NCBI RefSeq assembly: GCF_011250565.1
Contig: NZ_JAANMS010000022.1
Location: 1-63,510 of the forward strand
Direction: 5' to 3'
DNA length: 63,510 nucleotides
From: Nocardioides sp. IC4_145
GTDB lineage: Bacteria; Actinomycetota; Actinomycetes; Propionibacteriales; Nocardioidaceae
Position numbers and translations under genes: made by a program. The notes beneath the pieces are model-generated. The model made no database searches and was not told where the DNA came from. It was given only the letters and a program-made list of their open reading frames with translations. Positions 8,135 through 16,563 of the stretch are shown here, one piece after another. Position 1 is the stretch's first letter, and the number at the start of each line of letters is the position of its first letter.

Positions 8135-9211
8135 TCACACGTTGAAGCGGAACTCCACGACGTCGCCGTCGGCCATGACGTAGTCCTTGCCCTCCATGCG
8201 GACCTTGCCGGCCTCCTTGGCCTTCTGCATGGAGCCGGCCTCGACGAGGTCGGCGAAGGAGACGATCTCGGCCTTGATGAAGCCGCGCTGGAAGTCGGTG
8301 TGGATGACGCCGGCGGCCTCGGGGGCGGTGGCGCCCTTCTTGATCGTCCAGGCCCGCGTCTCCTTGGGGCCGGCGGTCAGGTAGGTCTGCAGGCCGAGGG
8401 TGTCGAAGCCGACGCGGGCGAGCACGTCGAGGCCGGGCTCCTCGACGCCCATCTCGGTGAGCATCGCGCGGGCCTCGTCGTCGTCGCCGAGCTCGACCAG
8501 CTCGGACTCGAACTTCGCGTCGAGGAAGATCGCCTCGGACGGCGCGACGAGCTCTCGCATCCGGTCCTTGAGCGCCTCGTCGGCGAGCTCGTCGGCGTCG
8601 CAGTTGAAGACGTAGATGAACGGCTTCGCGGTCAGCAGGGACAGCTCGCGGACGAGATCGCGGTCGACCGACGTGGCGATGATCGGGGTGCCGGCCTCGA
8701 GGTGGCCGAGCGCCTCCTTGGCGGCGTCGAGGTTGGCCGCGAGCGACTTGTTGCCGCGGGCCTCCTTCTCCAGCCGCGGGATCGCCTTCTCGACCGTCTG
8801 CAGGTCGGCCAGGACCAGCTCGGTCTGGATGGTGGAGATGTCGTTGGCGGGGTTGACCTCGCCGTCGACGTGGGTGACGTCCTCGTCGCGGAAGACCCGC
8901 GTGACCTGGCAGATCGCCGCGGACTCGCGGATGTGGGAGAGGAACTTGTTGCCCAGCCCCTCGCCCTCCGAGGCGCCGCGCACGATGCCGGCGATGTCGA
9001 CGAACTCCACGGTCGCCGGGAGGATCTTGGCGCTGCCGAAGATCTCCGCGAGCACCGGCAGCCGCTCGTCCGGCACGCCCACGACCCCGACGTTCGGCTC
9101 GATGGTGGCGAACGGGTAGTTCGCCGCGAGGACGTCGTTCTTGGTCAGGGCGTTGAAGAGGGTGGACTTGCCCGCGTTGGGGAGCCCGACGATGCCGATG
9201 GTGAGAGCCAC
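8135..9211 (-). CDS. ychF: Redox-regulated ATPase YchF (Obg-like GTPase superfamily)
   Basis: 358 residues, the usual length. An N-terminal P-loop domain has GLPNAGKST (9-17), followed by a coiled-coil region and a C-terminal TGS domain. YchF/OLA1 proteins prefer ATP over GTP, bind ribosomes and influence translation and stress responses. The start is GTG at 9211. It is the first core-genome gene next to the integrated element, with int ending 42 bp from its 3' end. Confidence 0.95.
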   Translation of the reverse strand: MALTIGIVGLPNAGKSTLFNALTKNDVLAANYPFATIEPNVGVVGVPDERLPVLAEIFGSAKILPATVEFVDIAGIVRGASEGEGLGNKFLSHIRESAAICQVTRVFRDEDVTHVDGEVNPANDISTIQTELVLADLQTVEKAIPRLEKEARGNKSLAANLDAAKEALGHLEAGTPIIATSVDRDLVRELSLLTAKPFIYVFNCDADELADEALKDRMRELVAPSEAIFLDAKFESELVELGDDDEARAMLTEMGVEEPGLDVLARVGFDTLGLQTYLTAGPKETRAWTIKKGATAPEAAGVIHTDFQRGFIKAEIVSFADLVEAGSMQKAKEAGKVRMEGKDYVMADGDVVEFRFNV

Positions 9212-9234
9212 GGGCGGCCACTCTACGGAGCGGC

Positions 9235-9267
9235 GAGGGACCCGGCCGAATCACGACCGGGTCCCTC
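9235..9267 (-). terminator. Stem-loop terminator after the small Arg/Gly-rich gene
   Basis: Perfect 11-bp inverted repeat GAGGGACCCGG (9235-9245) / CCGGGTCCCTC (9257-9267) with an 11-base loop. It lies 14 bases after the stop of the 60-residue gene and just before ychF. There is no T-run, as is common for actinobacterial hairpin terminators. Confidence 0.65.
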
Positions 9268-9281
9268 GGTGGTGCGGCTGC

Positions 9282-9464
9282 TCAGCGGAAGCGGCGCAGC
9301 AGGCCGCGTACCCCGCGGCCGATCGCCTCGTCCTGCGCACGACGTCCGGTGCCGCCGGTCGTCGCCCGTCCGGCGCCGAGGCCGCCGGCTCCGACGCCGC
9401 CCGTCCGCGGCGTACGCCGTGCTCCGCCGGCCACCCTGCTCACGACCTGGTTCAACATGCCCAT
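9282..9464 (-). CDS. Small Arg/Gly-rich hypothetical protein
   Basis: 60 residues from ATG at 9464, with a GGGAGGAG ribosome binding site about 6 bases upstream and a strong hairpin terminator 14 bases after the stop. It therefore looks like a real independent gene although it is very short. The product begins MGMLNQVVSRV, continues through a Gly/Thr/Arg-rich flexible middle and ends in an Arg-rich tail (GVRGLLRRFR). It is highly basic with no membrane segment or known domain. Nucleic-acid or ribosome association is possible but not shown. Confidence 0.6.
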   Translation of the reverse strand: MGMLNQVVSRVAGGARRTPRTGGVGAGGLGAGRATTGGTGRRAQDEAIGRGVRGLLRRFR

Positions 9465-9556
9465 CTCGTTCTCCTCCCTCGAGGTGCTGGTCCCGTCCGG
9501 TGCCCGTCGCCGGGCCACCGCAATCCGTGGCACGCCCGGGGTGGCAGCATCGCGGC

Positions 9557-10747
9557 GTGGACATCGCCCGCATCCGTGCCTGCTTCCCCGCCCTCGACCT
9601 CGGGGTAGCCCACTTCGACGGGCCGGGCGGCTCGCAGGTGCCCCGTCAGGTCGCCGACGCGGTGGCGGCGGCGATGACGGCCGGCCTCGGCAACCGCGGC
9701 ACGACCACCGAGGCCGAGGCCCGCACCGAGCGCGTGGTCGCGGAGGCCCGCGCGGCCGCCGGCGACCTGCTCGGCACCGACGCCCGCGGCGTCGTCTTCG
9801 GTCGCTCGATGACGCAGCTGACGTTCGACATGGCCCGCACGCTGTCCCGCTCGTGGGGCCCGGGTGACGAGGTCGTGGTGACCCGGCTCGACCACGACGC
9901 CAACATCCGCCCGTGGGTGGTCGCCGCCGAGCGCGCGGGCGCGACGGTGCGCTGGCTCGACTTCGACCCGGCGACCGGCGAGCTGGACGACGTCGCCCCG
10001 CTGCTGACCGACCGCACACGCCTCGTCGCGGTCACGGCGGCGTCGAACCTGCTCGGCACCCGCCCCGACGTACGCCGCCTGGCGGCCCTGGCCCGGGAGG
10101 CCGGCGCCCTGTCGTACGTCGACGCGGTGCACCTGGCCCCGCACGCACCGGTCGACCGGTCGGAGCTCGGGGCGGACCTGCTCGCGTGCTCGCCGTACAA
10201 GTTCTTCGGCCCGCACCTCGGGGTGCTCGCCGGCGACCCGGCGTTCCTGGAGACCCTGCACCCGGACAAGCTGCTGCCGTCGACCGACGTCGTGCCGGAG
10301 CGGTTCGAGCTCGGCACGCTCCCCCACGAGCTGCTGGCCGGCGTGACCGCGGCCGTCGACTTCATGGCCGGTCTCGAGCCGGGCCAGGGCACCCGGCGCG
10401 AGCGGCTGGTGCGCTCGATGGCGGCCGCCGAGCAGCACGAGGACGACCTGCTCGCCCACCTCGTCGACGGGCTCCGCGAGATCGACGTCGTGACGCTCCA
10501 CGGCGCGCCGGCGCACCGGACGCCGACCGTGCTGTTCACCCTCGCCGGCCACGCGCCCGTCGACGTCGCGCGGCACCTGGCCTCGGAGGGTGTCAACGCG
10601 CCGGCGGGCCACTTCTACGCGATCGAGGCGTCGCGGCACGCCGGGCTCGGGGACACCGGCGGCGTGCGCGCCGGCCTGGCGGCGTACACCACCGTCGAGG
10701 ACGTCGACCGCCTCGTCGCGGCGGTCGCGGGCCTCGTCCGCGCCTGA
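9557..10747 (+). CDS. Cysteine desulfurase-like PLP-dependent enzyme (class V aminotransferase fold)
   Basis: 396 residues. Class V aminotransferase fold with the PLP Lys predicted at K215 in ACSPYKFFGPH, preceded by a cofactor-binding YVDAVHLAPH block. It resembles the cysteine desulfurase-like subfamily rather than the IscS/SufS housekeeping enzymes. The substrate cannot be fixed from sequence. The GTG at 9557 gives a product beginning MDIARIRACFPAL, a typical N-terminus for the subfamily; the upstream open frame is antisense to ychF. It converges with the TauE/SafE gene with only 10 bp between stops. Sulfur chemistry would fit a sulfur-compound exporter next door, but that link is inference. 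Confidence 0.85.
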   Translation: MDIARIRACFPALDLGVAHFDGPGGSQVPRQVADAVAAAMTAGLGNRGTTTEAEARTERVVAEARAAAGDLLGTDARGVVFGRSMTQLTFDMARTLSRSWGPGDEVVVTRLDHDANIRPWVVAAERAGATVRWLDFDPATGELDDVAPLLTDRTRLVAVTAASNLLGTRPDVRRLAALAREAGALSYVDAVHLAPHAPVDRSELGADLLACSPYKFFGPHLGVLAGDPAFLETLHPDKLLPSTDVVPERFELGTLPHELLAGVTAAVDFMAGLEPGQGTRRERLVRSMAAAEQHEDDLLAHLVDGLREIDVVTLHGAPAHRTPTVLFTLAGHAPVDVARHLASEGVNAPAGHFYAIEASRHAGLGDTGGVRAGLAAYTTVEDVDRLVAAVAGLVRA

Positions 10748-10757
10748 GGGCGCGACG

Positions 10758-11528
10758 TCAGACCAGCATCGTCACGACGGTGACGATGCCGGCGACCAGC
10801 ACGCCGGTGCGCAGCACGGTCGCGGGCAGGCGACGGGCGACCCGCGCACCGAGGTAGCCGCCGGCGACCGAGCTGACGGCCATGAGCGCGACGACCGTCC
10901 AGTCGACGTCGGCGACGAAGGTGAAGACGACACCGGCGACGATGTTCGAGGCCATCAGCGAGGTGGTGCGGATGCCGGCGACCACGCCGAAGTCGATGTC
11001 GAGGCTCAACGCGAGGACGGCGATCATCATGACGCCCGCACCGGCGCCGAAGTAGCCGCCGTAGACCCCGGTGAGCACCACGAACAGCGTCGCGACCGGC
11101 GTGAGCCGCAGCCGCGGCGGTCGGTCGGCATGGCCGTGGCGGGCCCGCAGCGCGGCGGAGATCCGGGGCTGGGCGGCGACGAGCACGCAGGTGCCGAGGA
11201 TCAGCCACGGCACGACCGCCTCGAAGACGCTCGACGGCAGCGCGAGGAGGAGCACCGCCCCGCCCAGGCCGCCGACGGCGGAGAGCCCGATGACCTGCCG
11301 GGTCAGCCGCGGCTCGACCCGCAGCTCGTCGCGGAAGCCCACCGCGCCGCCGGCGCCGGCGGGGATGAGGCCGAGGGTGTTCGACACGTTCGCGACGACC
11401 GGCGGCAGCCCGACCGCGAGCAGCACGGGGAAGCTGAGCAGGCTCGCGACGCCGACCGTCGAGGTCAGCAGACCCGCGCCGAAGCCGGCGAGCACCACCC
11501 AGACGTGCTCGAGCAGGCCGTCCACCAC
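10758..11528 (-). CDS. TauE/SafE family sulfite/organosulfur exporter-like permease
   Basis: About 256 residues with some eight hydrophobic helices in two repeats. Each half carries the Gly-rich signature of the family (GFGAGLLTSTVGV near the start, GGYFGAGAGVMMI in the second half). TauE/SafE proteins move sulfite, sulfoacetate or related anions across the membrane, although many members are uncharacterised. The start is GTG at 11528, preceded by AGGAGAGGGA. It is transcribed toward the cysteine desulfurase-like gene. The GntR regulator upstream is on the same strand with about 58 bp between genes. Confidence 0.85.
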   Translation of the reverse strand: MVDGLLEHVWVVLAGFGAGLLTSTVGVASLLSFPVLLAVGLPPVVANVSNTLGLIPAGAGGAVGFRDELRVEPRLTRQVIGLSAVGGLGGAVLLLALPSSVFEAVVPWLILGTCVLVAAQPRISAALRARHGHADRPPRLRLTPVATLFVVLTGVYGGYFGAGAGVMMIAVLALSLDIDFGVVAGIRTTSLMASNIVAGVVFTFVADVDWTVVALMAVSSVAGGYLGARVARRLPATVLRTGVLVAGIVTVVTMLV

Positions 11529-11586
11529 GTGCGTCCCTCTCCTGGCCCGAGGCGGGCCGTGTCGTCCGTCCGTCGACGGCGGACGG

Positions 11587-12207
11587 TCAGCCGCCCAGCA
11601 TGCCCTGGCAGGTCGTGGCCGCCGCGGCCGCGTCCCCGCGGAGCACCGCGTCGGCGAGCGCGTCGAGCCGCTGGTGCACCTCGGCGGAATCCCCCGGCCC
11701 GGGGGCGTGCCCGGCGAGGGCGTCGTCGAGCTCGGCCAGCAGCCCGTCGCCGGCCAGGCGGCGTACGCACCGCCAGGTGTGGTCGAAGGTGCGCTGCCGA
11801 CCGTCGGGCGCGAGCATCGCGGTCCGCAGCGAGCTGTCCGCGCCGGCGGCGGTCCGCGCCAGGCCGGCCAGCACCGCCTCGCGGGCGACGAGCACCTCCG
11901 AGCGGGGGCGGGCGGCGAGGCTCGCCTCCCAGGTGGGTACGCCGCCGGCAGGCCCCGGCTCGCGGACGAGCGCGCCGACCCCGTGGCGCACCTCGATCCG
12001 GCCGCGCGTCTCGAGCGCGGCGAGCGCCCGGGACAGCGTCGCCCGGCTGACGCCGAGCTCGGCGGCCAGCTGGCGCTCGGGCGGCAACCGGTCGCCACCC
12101 ACGAGCCCCTGGGCCTCGATGAAGTCCGAGATGTGCGCGGCCAGGCTCTCGTAGAGGCGCTCGCGCCGCAGGGGCGTGAGGCGGCGCGCGGACGGCTCGT
12201 CGGGCAT
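11587..12207 (-). CDS. GntR family transcriptional regulator
   Basis: 206 residues. The N-terminal GntR winged helix-turn-helix includes GDRLPPERQLAAELGVSRATLSRAL. The helical C-terminal half resembles a short FadR/FCD-type effector domain, but the metal-binding His residues are hard to assign. It is divergent from the SLC13/MatC-type permease at 12316, and the intergenic gap contains two inverted repeats. It therefore probably controls that permease, and perhaps itself, in response to an organic acid. The same-strand TauE/SafE gene may be co-transcribed. Confidence 0.85.
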   Translation of the reverse strand: MPDEPSARRLTPLRRERLYESLAAHISDFIEAQGLVGGDRLPPERQLAAELGVSRATLSRALAALETRGRIEVRHGVGALVREPGPAGGVPTWEASLAARPRSEVLVAREAVLAGLARTAAGADSSLRTAMLAPDGRQRTFDHTWRCVRRLAGDGLLAELDDALAGHAPGPGDSAEVHQRLDALADAVLRGDAAAAATTCQGMLGG

Positions 12208-12223
12208 GGTCCGGATCCTAGTG

Positions 12224-12239
12224 AACCGGTGGCCCGGTT
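12224..12239. promoter_or_regulatory. Inverted repeat AACCGG-N4-CCGGTT, candidate GntR operator
   Basis: Perfect 6-bp arms around TGGC, 17 bp upstream of the GntR start and in front of the divergent permease. The position and symmetry suit an autoregulatory operator. Confidence 0.5.
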
Positions 12240-12244
12240 GTCAG

Positions 12245-12257
12245 GTGGCCTAGCCAC
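12245..12257. promoter_or_regulatory. Inverted repeat GTGGC-N3-GCCAC, candidate operator half
   Basis: A second, smaller palindrome 5 bp from the AACCGG repeat, in the same divergent promoter region. It could be a second binding site or part of the permease promoter. Confidence 0.35.
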
Positions 12258-12315
12258 TGACTATCGTCGCTCCTCCCGGCGCATGACGCGCATCACAACC
12301 GGATGGGAAACTGCT

Positions 12316-13680
12316 GTGTCCACCGAACTCATCTCGCTGGCGGTCCTCGTGGTCGTCTTCCTCGTGGCGACCGTCCGGGGCGTCAACATGGGTGCGCTCG
12401 CGCTCGTCGCGGCGTTCGTCGTGGGTCTCACCGTCTACGACCTCGAGGTCGACGGGGTGCTGACCGGCTTCCCGAGCGACCTGTTCGTCATCCTCGTCGG
12501 CGTCACGTACCTGTTCGCGCTCGCCAAGAACAACGGCACCGTCGACTGGATCGTCCACGCGGCCGTCCGGGCCGTGGGCGGCCGGGTGGCGCTCGTGCCG
12601 TGGGCGATGTTCCTCGTCTGCGCGGCCGTCACCTCGATCGGCGCGGTCAGCCCGGCCGCCGTCGCGATCGTCGCGCCGGTGGCGATGGGCTTCGCGCTGC
12701 GCTACTCCATCAACCCGATGATGATGGGCATGATGGTCGTGCAGGGCGCGACCGCGGGCTCCTTCTCCCCCATCGGCATCTTCGGCTCGATCACCAACGG
12801 TGTCGTCGACCAGAACGACCTGCCGGGCAACCAGCTGGTCCTCTTCCTCACCACCTTCACCGCCGCCGCGCTCATCGCCGCGATCACCTACGTCGCCTTC
12901 GGCGGCCGCGCGCTCATCGCCCGCGGCAAGGAGGCCACCGCCGGCGCCGCGCTCGGCGCCGAGGCGGAGGCCGCGAGCCACGCCGTCATGCGCTCGGGCG
13001 GGCCCGGCGTCCCGCACTCGGCCGTCGAGGCCGGCCGCGCGACCTCCGCGAAGAGCGACGCCGACCGCGACGACGAGCACCACACGCTCGACGCGCAGCG
13101 CATCGTCACCCTCGGCGGCCTCGTGGCGCTGATGGTGGGCGCGCTCGGGTTCGACCTCGACGTCGGCTTCACCGCGCTGACCATCGCGGTCGTCCTCACC
13201 CTCGCCTTCCCCGACTCCGCCAAGGGTGCGGTCGAGAAGATCAGCTGGGGCACCGTCCTGCTGATCGGCGGCATCGTCACCTACGTGAACCTGCTCCAGG
13301 ACCAGGGCGTCGTCGACTGGCTCGGCGAGCAGGTGGCCGAGGTCGGCGCCCCGCTCGTCGCCGCGCTGCTCATCTGCTTCATCGCGGCCGTGGTCTCCGC
13401 CTTCGCCTCGACCACCGGCATCATCGGCGCGCTCATCCCGCTCGCCGTGCCGTTCCTGCTCACCGACCAGGTCAACGCGGTCGGCCTGATCGCCGCGCTG
13501 GCGATCTCCAGCTCGGTGGTCGACTGCAGCCCCTTCTCCACCAACGGCGCGCTGGTCGTCGCCAACGCCGACGCCGCCGACCGCGAGGTGGTCTTCAAGC
13601 GGCTCATGCAGTGGGGCATGTCGATCGTGGTCATCGCCCCGATCGTCGCCTGGGGCCTGCTGGTGGTCACCACCGCCTGA
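12316..13680 (+). CDS. SLC13/MatC-type dicarboxylate permease
   Basis: 454 residues, about 11-12 hydrophobic helices, with a hydrophilic His/Asp/Glu-rich cytoplasmic loop in the middle. The N-terminal half resembles the dicarboxylate carrier MatC domain, and both halves contain paired small-residue motifs typical of ion-transporter superfamily permeases (GAVSPAAVAIV, then SSSVVDCSPFS near the C-terminus). Probable substrate is a C3-C4 di- or monocarboxylate, inferred from family. GTG at 12316 gives MSTELISLAVLVVVF; an ATG at 12283 would add 11 residues. Divergent from the GntR gene, which probably regulates it. Confidence 0.8.
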   Translation: MSTELISLAVLVVVFLVATVRGVNMGALALVAAFVVGLTVYDLEVDGVLTGFPSDLFVILVGVTYLFALAKNNGTVDWIVHAAVRAVGGRVALVPWAMFLVCAAVTSIGAVSPAAVAIVAPVAMGFALRYSINPMMMGMMVVQGATAGSFSPIGIFGSITNGVVDQNDLPGNQLVLFLTTFTAAALIAAITYVAFGGRALIARGKEATAGAALGAEAEAASHAVMRSGGPGVPHSAVEAGRATSAKSDADRDDEHHTLDAQRIVTLGGLVALMVGALGFDLDVGFTALTIAVVLTLAFPDSAKGAVEKISWGTVLLIGGIVTYVNLLQDQGVVDWLGEQVAEVGAPLVAALLICFIAAVVSAFASTTGIIGALIPLAVPFLLTDQVNAVGLIAALAISSSVVDCSPFSTNGALVVANADAADREVVFKRLMQWGMSIVVIAPIVAWGLLVVTTA

Positions 13681-13698
13681 TCCGTCCCACCCGCCGGG

Positions 13699-14360
<662 letters not shown>

Positions 14361-14364
<4 letters not shown>

Positions 14365-15077
14365 GCCGCCGACGGTAGCGACGCCCCCCGACGGCGGCCC
14401 GAGAGCGTCAGCCAGCCGCTGACGGCGGCGTAGTACGCGACGTACGCGAGCGAGGCCGCGACCAGGAACGGCGAGGGGTCCGGCAGGTCGACGACGAGCA
14501 GCGCGTAGACGCCGAGCCACGCCGTCGCGAACGTCATGTTGAGCCCCCACAGCGCCTCGGTGCGCGAGGGGTAGACGTAGCGCACCGGGACGAAGACCAG
14601 CACCGCCAGCACGAGCAGGAGCACCACCGTCGCAGGCACCGACAGGTCGAGCACGAAGACGTGGAAGGCCACGATGTTCCAGTAGCTGGGGAAGCCGAGG
14701 AAGAAGTGGTCCTCGGTCTTCGCGTCGCTGCGGCAGAACTGGTAGCACGACGCGACCAGCGGCACCGCCGCCACCACGCCGCCCCAGGCGCCGTCGGGCA
14801 ACCGGCCGGTCGCCCAGAGCAACACCATCGGCGCGAACGCGTAGGTCAGGTAGTCGACGATGTTGTCCAGCAGCGCGCCGTCGAGCTCGGGCACGACCTG
14901 CTTGACCCGGAACCGTCGCGCCAGGAACCCGTCGGTGCCGTCGACGAGCATCGCGACCAGGAACAGCCACAGCACCGCCTCGACCTCGCCCTGGTAGGCC
15001 AGGTGCACCATCAGCAGGCCCAGCACGGCCCCGGACATCGTGTAGGCGTGCACCATCCACGCAGCCGCCCGGTCCAT
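14361..15077 (-). CDS. CDP-alcohol phosphatidyltransferase, phosphatidylcholine synthase-like
   Basis: 238 residues and about eight membrane helices. The CDP-alcohol motif is complete: D46-x2-D49-G50-x2-A53-R54, then G67-x3-D71-x3-D75. The gap between Ala-Arg and Gly is 12 residues rather than the usual 8. That wider gap and the following DYLTYAFAP segment are features I associate with bacterial phosphatidylcholine synthase (Pcs, CDP-diacylglycerol plus choline). The Pcs assignment is inference; another alcohol acceptor is possible. It is the first gene of a coupled pair with the HAD hydrolase and is divergent from xthA with only 31 bp between starts. Confidence 0.75.
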
Positions 15078-15108
15078 GCCTAGAACCTAGGTGCTTAGGG
15101 TGGCGTGC

Positions 15109-15885
15109 GTGCGCATCGCCACGTGGAACGTCAATTCCCTCCGCTCCCGCATCGCCCGCGTCGAGGCCTTCCTCGAGCGGCACGACGTGGACGTCCTGGC
15201 CCTCCAGGAGACCAAGGCGCGCGAGGAGCAGGTCCCGCTCATGGGGCTGCAGTCGATGGGCTACGAGGTCGCGTACGCCGGCACCAACCAGTGGAACGGC
15301 GTCGCCGTGCTCAGCCGGGTGGGGCTGGAGGACGTCGAGGTCGGCTTCCCCGGCCAGCCCGGCTGGGGCGACCCGGCCGAGTCCGAGGCGCGCGCCGTGG
15401 GCGCGACCTGCGGTGGCGTACGCGTGTGGTCGCTCTACGTGCCCAACGGCCGCAAGGTCGACGACCCGCACTACCACTACAAGCTCGACTGGCTGGGCCG
15501 GCTGCGCCAGGCCGCGCAGGAGTGGCGCACGACGCCGACGGCGCTGGTGGGCGACTGGAACATCGCGCCGACCGACGAGGACGTCTTCGACCCCAAGCAG
15601 TTCGCGACCTCGACGCACGTGACGCCACGGGAGCGCGCGGCGTTCCAGGCCTTCCTCGACGACGGGTACGTCGACGTGGTCCGGCCGCACGCGCCCGGCC
15701 CGGAGGTCTACACCTACTGGGACTACTACCGGCAGCGCTACGAGCGCAACCGCGGGCTGCGGATCGACTTCGTGCTCGGCTCCGCGCCCTTCGCCGAGCG
15801 CGTCACCGGCGCGTTCATCGACCGCGAGGAGCGGGCCGGCCAGGGAGCCTCCGACCACGCCCCGGTGGTCGTCGACCTCGTCTGA
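15109..15885 (+). CDS. xthA: Exodeoxyribonuclease III (AP endonuclease family 1)
   Basis: 258 residues of the endonuclease/exonuclease/phosphatase fold. The motifs are RIATWNVNSL, LQETKARE (metal-binding Glu), GDWNIAPTDED (catalytic Asp-x-Asn) and GASDHAPVVVDL (terminal Asp-His). ExoIII-type enzymes incise abasic sites and trim 3' ends in base-excision repair. The GTG at 15109 places RIATWNVN right at the N-terminus, as in homologues; upstream in-frame GTGs would add a non-conserved leader. Confidence 0.92.
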   Translation: MRIATWNVNSLRSRIARVEAFLERHDVDVLALQETKAREEQVPLMGLQSMGYEVAYAGTNQWNGVAVLSRVGLEDVEVGFPGQPGWGDPAESEARAVGATCGGVRVWSLYVPNGRKVDDPHYHYKLDWLGRLRQAAQEWRTTPTALVGDWNIAPTDEDVFDPKQFATSTHVTPRERAAFQAFLDDGYVDVVRPHAPGPEVYTYWDYYRQRYERNRGLRIDFVLGSAPFAERVTGAFIDREERAGQGASDHAPVVVDLV

Positions 15886-15909
15886 CCGGCCCGCTCCGCG
15901 GGACGGGCG

Positions 15910-16413
15910 TCAGCTGCCGAGCGGGGAGACCTTCGCGGCCTTCTTGGTCGCCTGCTTCGTCGCCTTCCGCGCCGCCTTGCGGGTCGACTTGACCCCGGAC
16001 CTGGCGGCTCCGGTGATGCCCTGGGTGAGCAGCGTGAGGCCGGCGCCGACGAGCCAGACGTCCTTGGCCACCGCCGTGCCCTCCTGGCTGGGGCGGATGC
16101 CGTCGTCCAGGGTCATCGACGGGGTCTTCAGGTACATGCCGAGGAGGCTCGCGCCGAACGCCGTCAGCGCCCCGCCCGCGACGGTCGCCGACACCTTGGG
16201 GGTGAGCAGCGCGGCGCCGACGGCGATCTCGCCGTAGGCCAGGACCTTGGCGAACCGCTTCGGCTCCATGTCCTGGAAGAGGCCCGGGTAGGTGCCGGCG
16301 GCGGCGCCGTGGAGGAACTGCGCGGTCCCCTCGTCGGCGCCCAGCTTGCTCACACCGGAGTTCAGGATGTAGGCGCCGGTGGCGACACGGAGCGGGACAT
16401 GGGTCAGGTGCAC
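15910..16413 (-). CDS. DoxX-like membrane protein with Lys/Ala-rich tail
   Basis: 167 residues. Hydrophobic segments at about 5-25, 65-85, 85-102 and 120-135 give the four-helix DoxX-like layout. The last 30 residues are an unusual Lys/Ala/Arg-rich tail (RKAARKATKQATKKAAK) resembling histone-like or polyphosphate-binding tails. DoxX members are linked to redox and thiol stress in actinobacteria, but the role of this one is unknown. It stands alone between convergent xthA and divergent rmuC. Confidence 0.75.
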   Translation of the reverse strand: MHLTHVPLRVATGAYILNSGVSKLGADEGTAQFLHGAAAGTYPGLFQDMEPKRFAKVLAYGEIAVGAALLTPKVSATVAGGALTAFGASLLGMYLKTPSMTLDDGIRPSQEGTAVAKDVWLVGAGLTLLTQGITGAARSGVKSTRKAARKATKQATKKAAKVSPLGS

Positions 16414-16563
16414 GGGGACTCCTCGGTGATGGGGTGGGACTCACCTGCCAGTAGCCAGCGCCCGCGCCCGTCAATCGTGCGGGAGACGTCGTACGCCGTG
16501 CGGGCAGGTGGCTGGCCGCGCGGCCTGCGACGGACTGTCGGCGGCGGGCGTCATGCTGCGGCC

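Noticed and set aside
8300..9556. Plus-strand frame upstream of the cysteine desulfurase-like gene
   Set aside because: Antisense to ychF, low-complexity Arg/Asp/Glu content and no domain.
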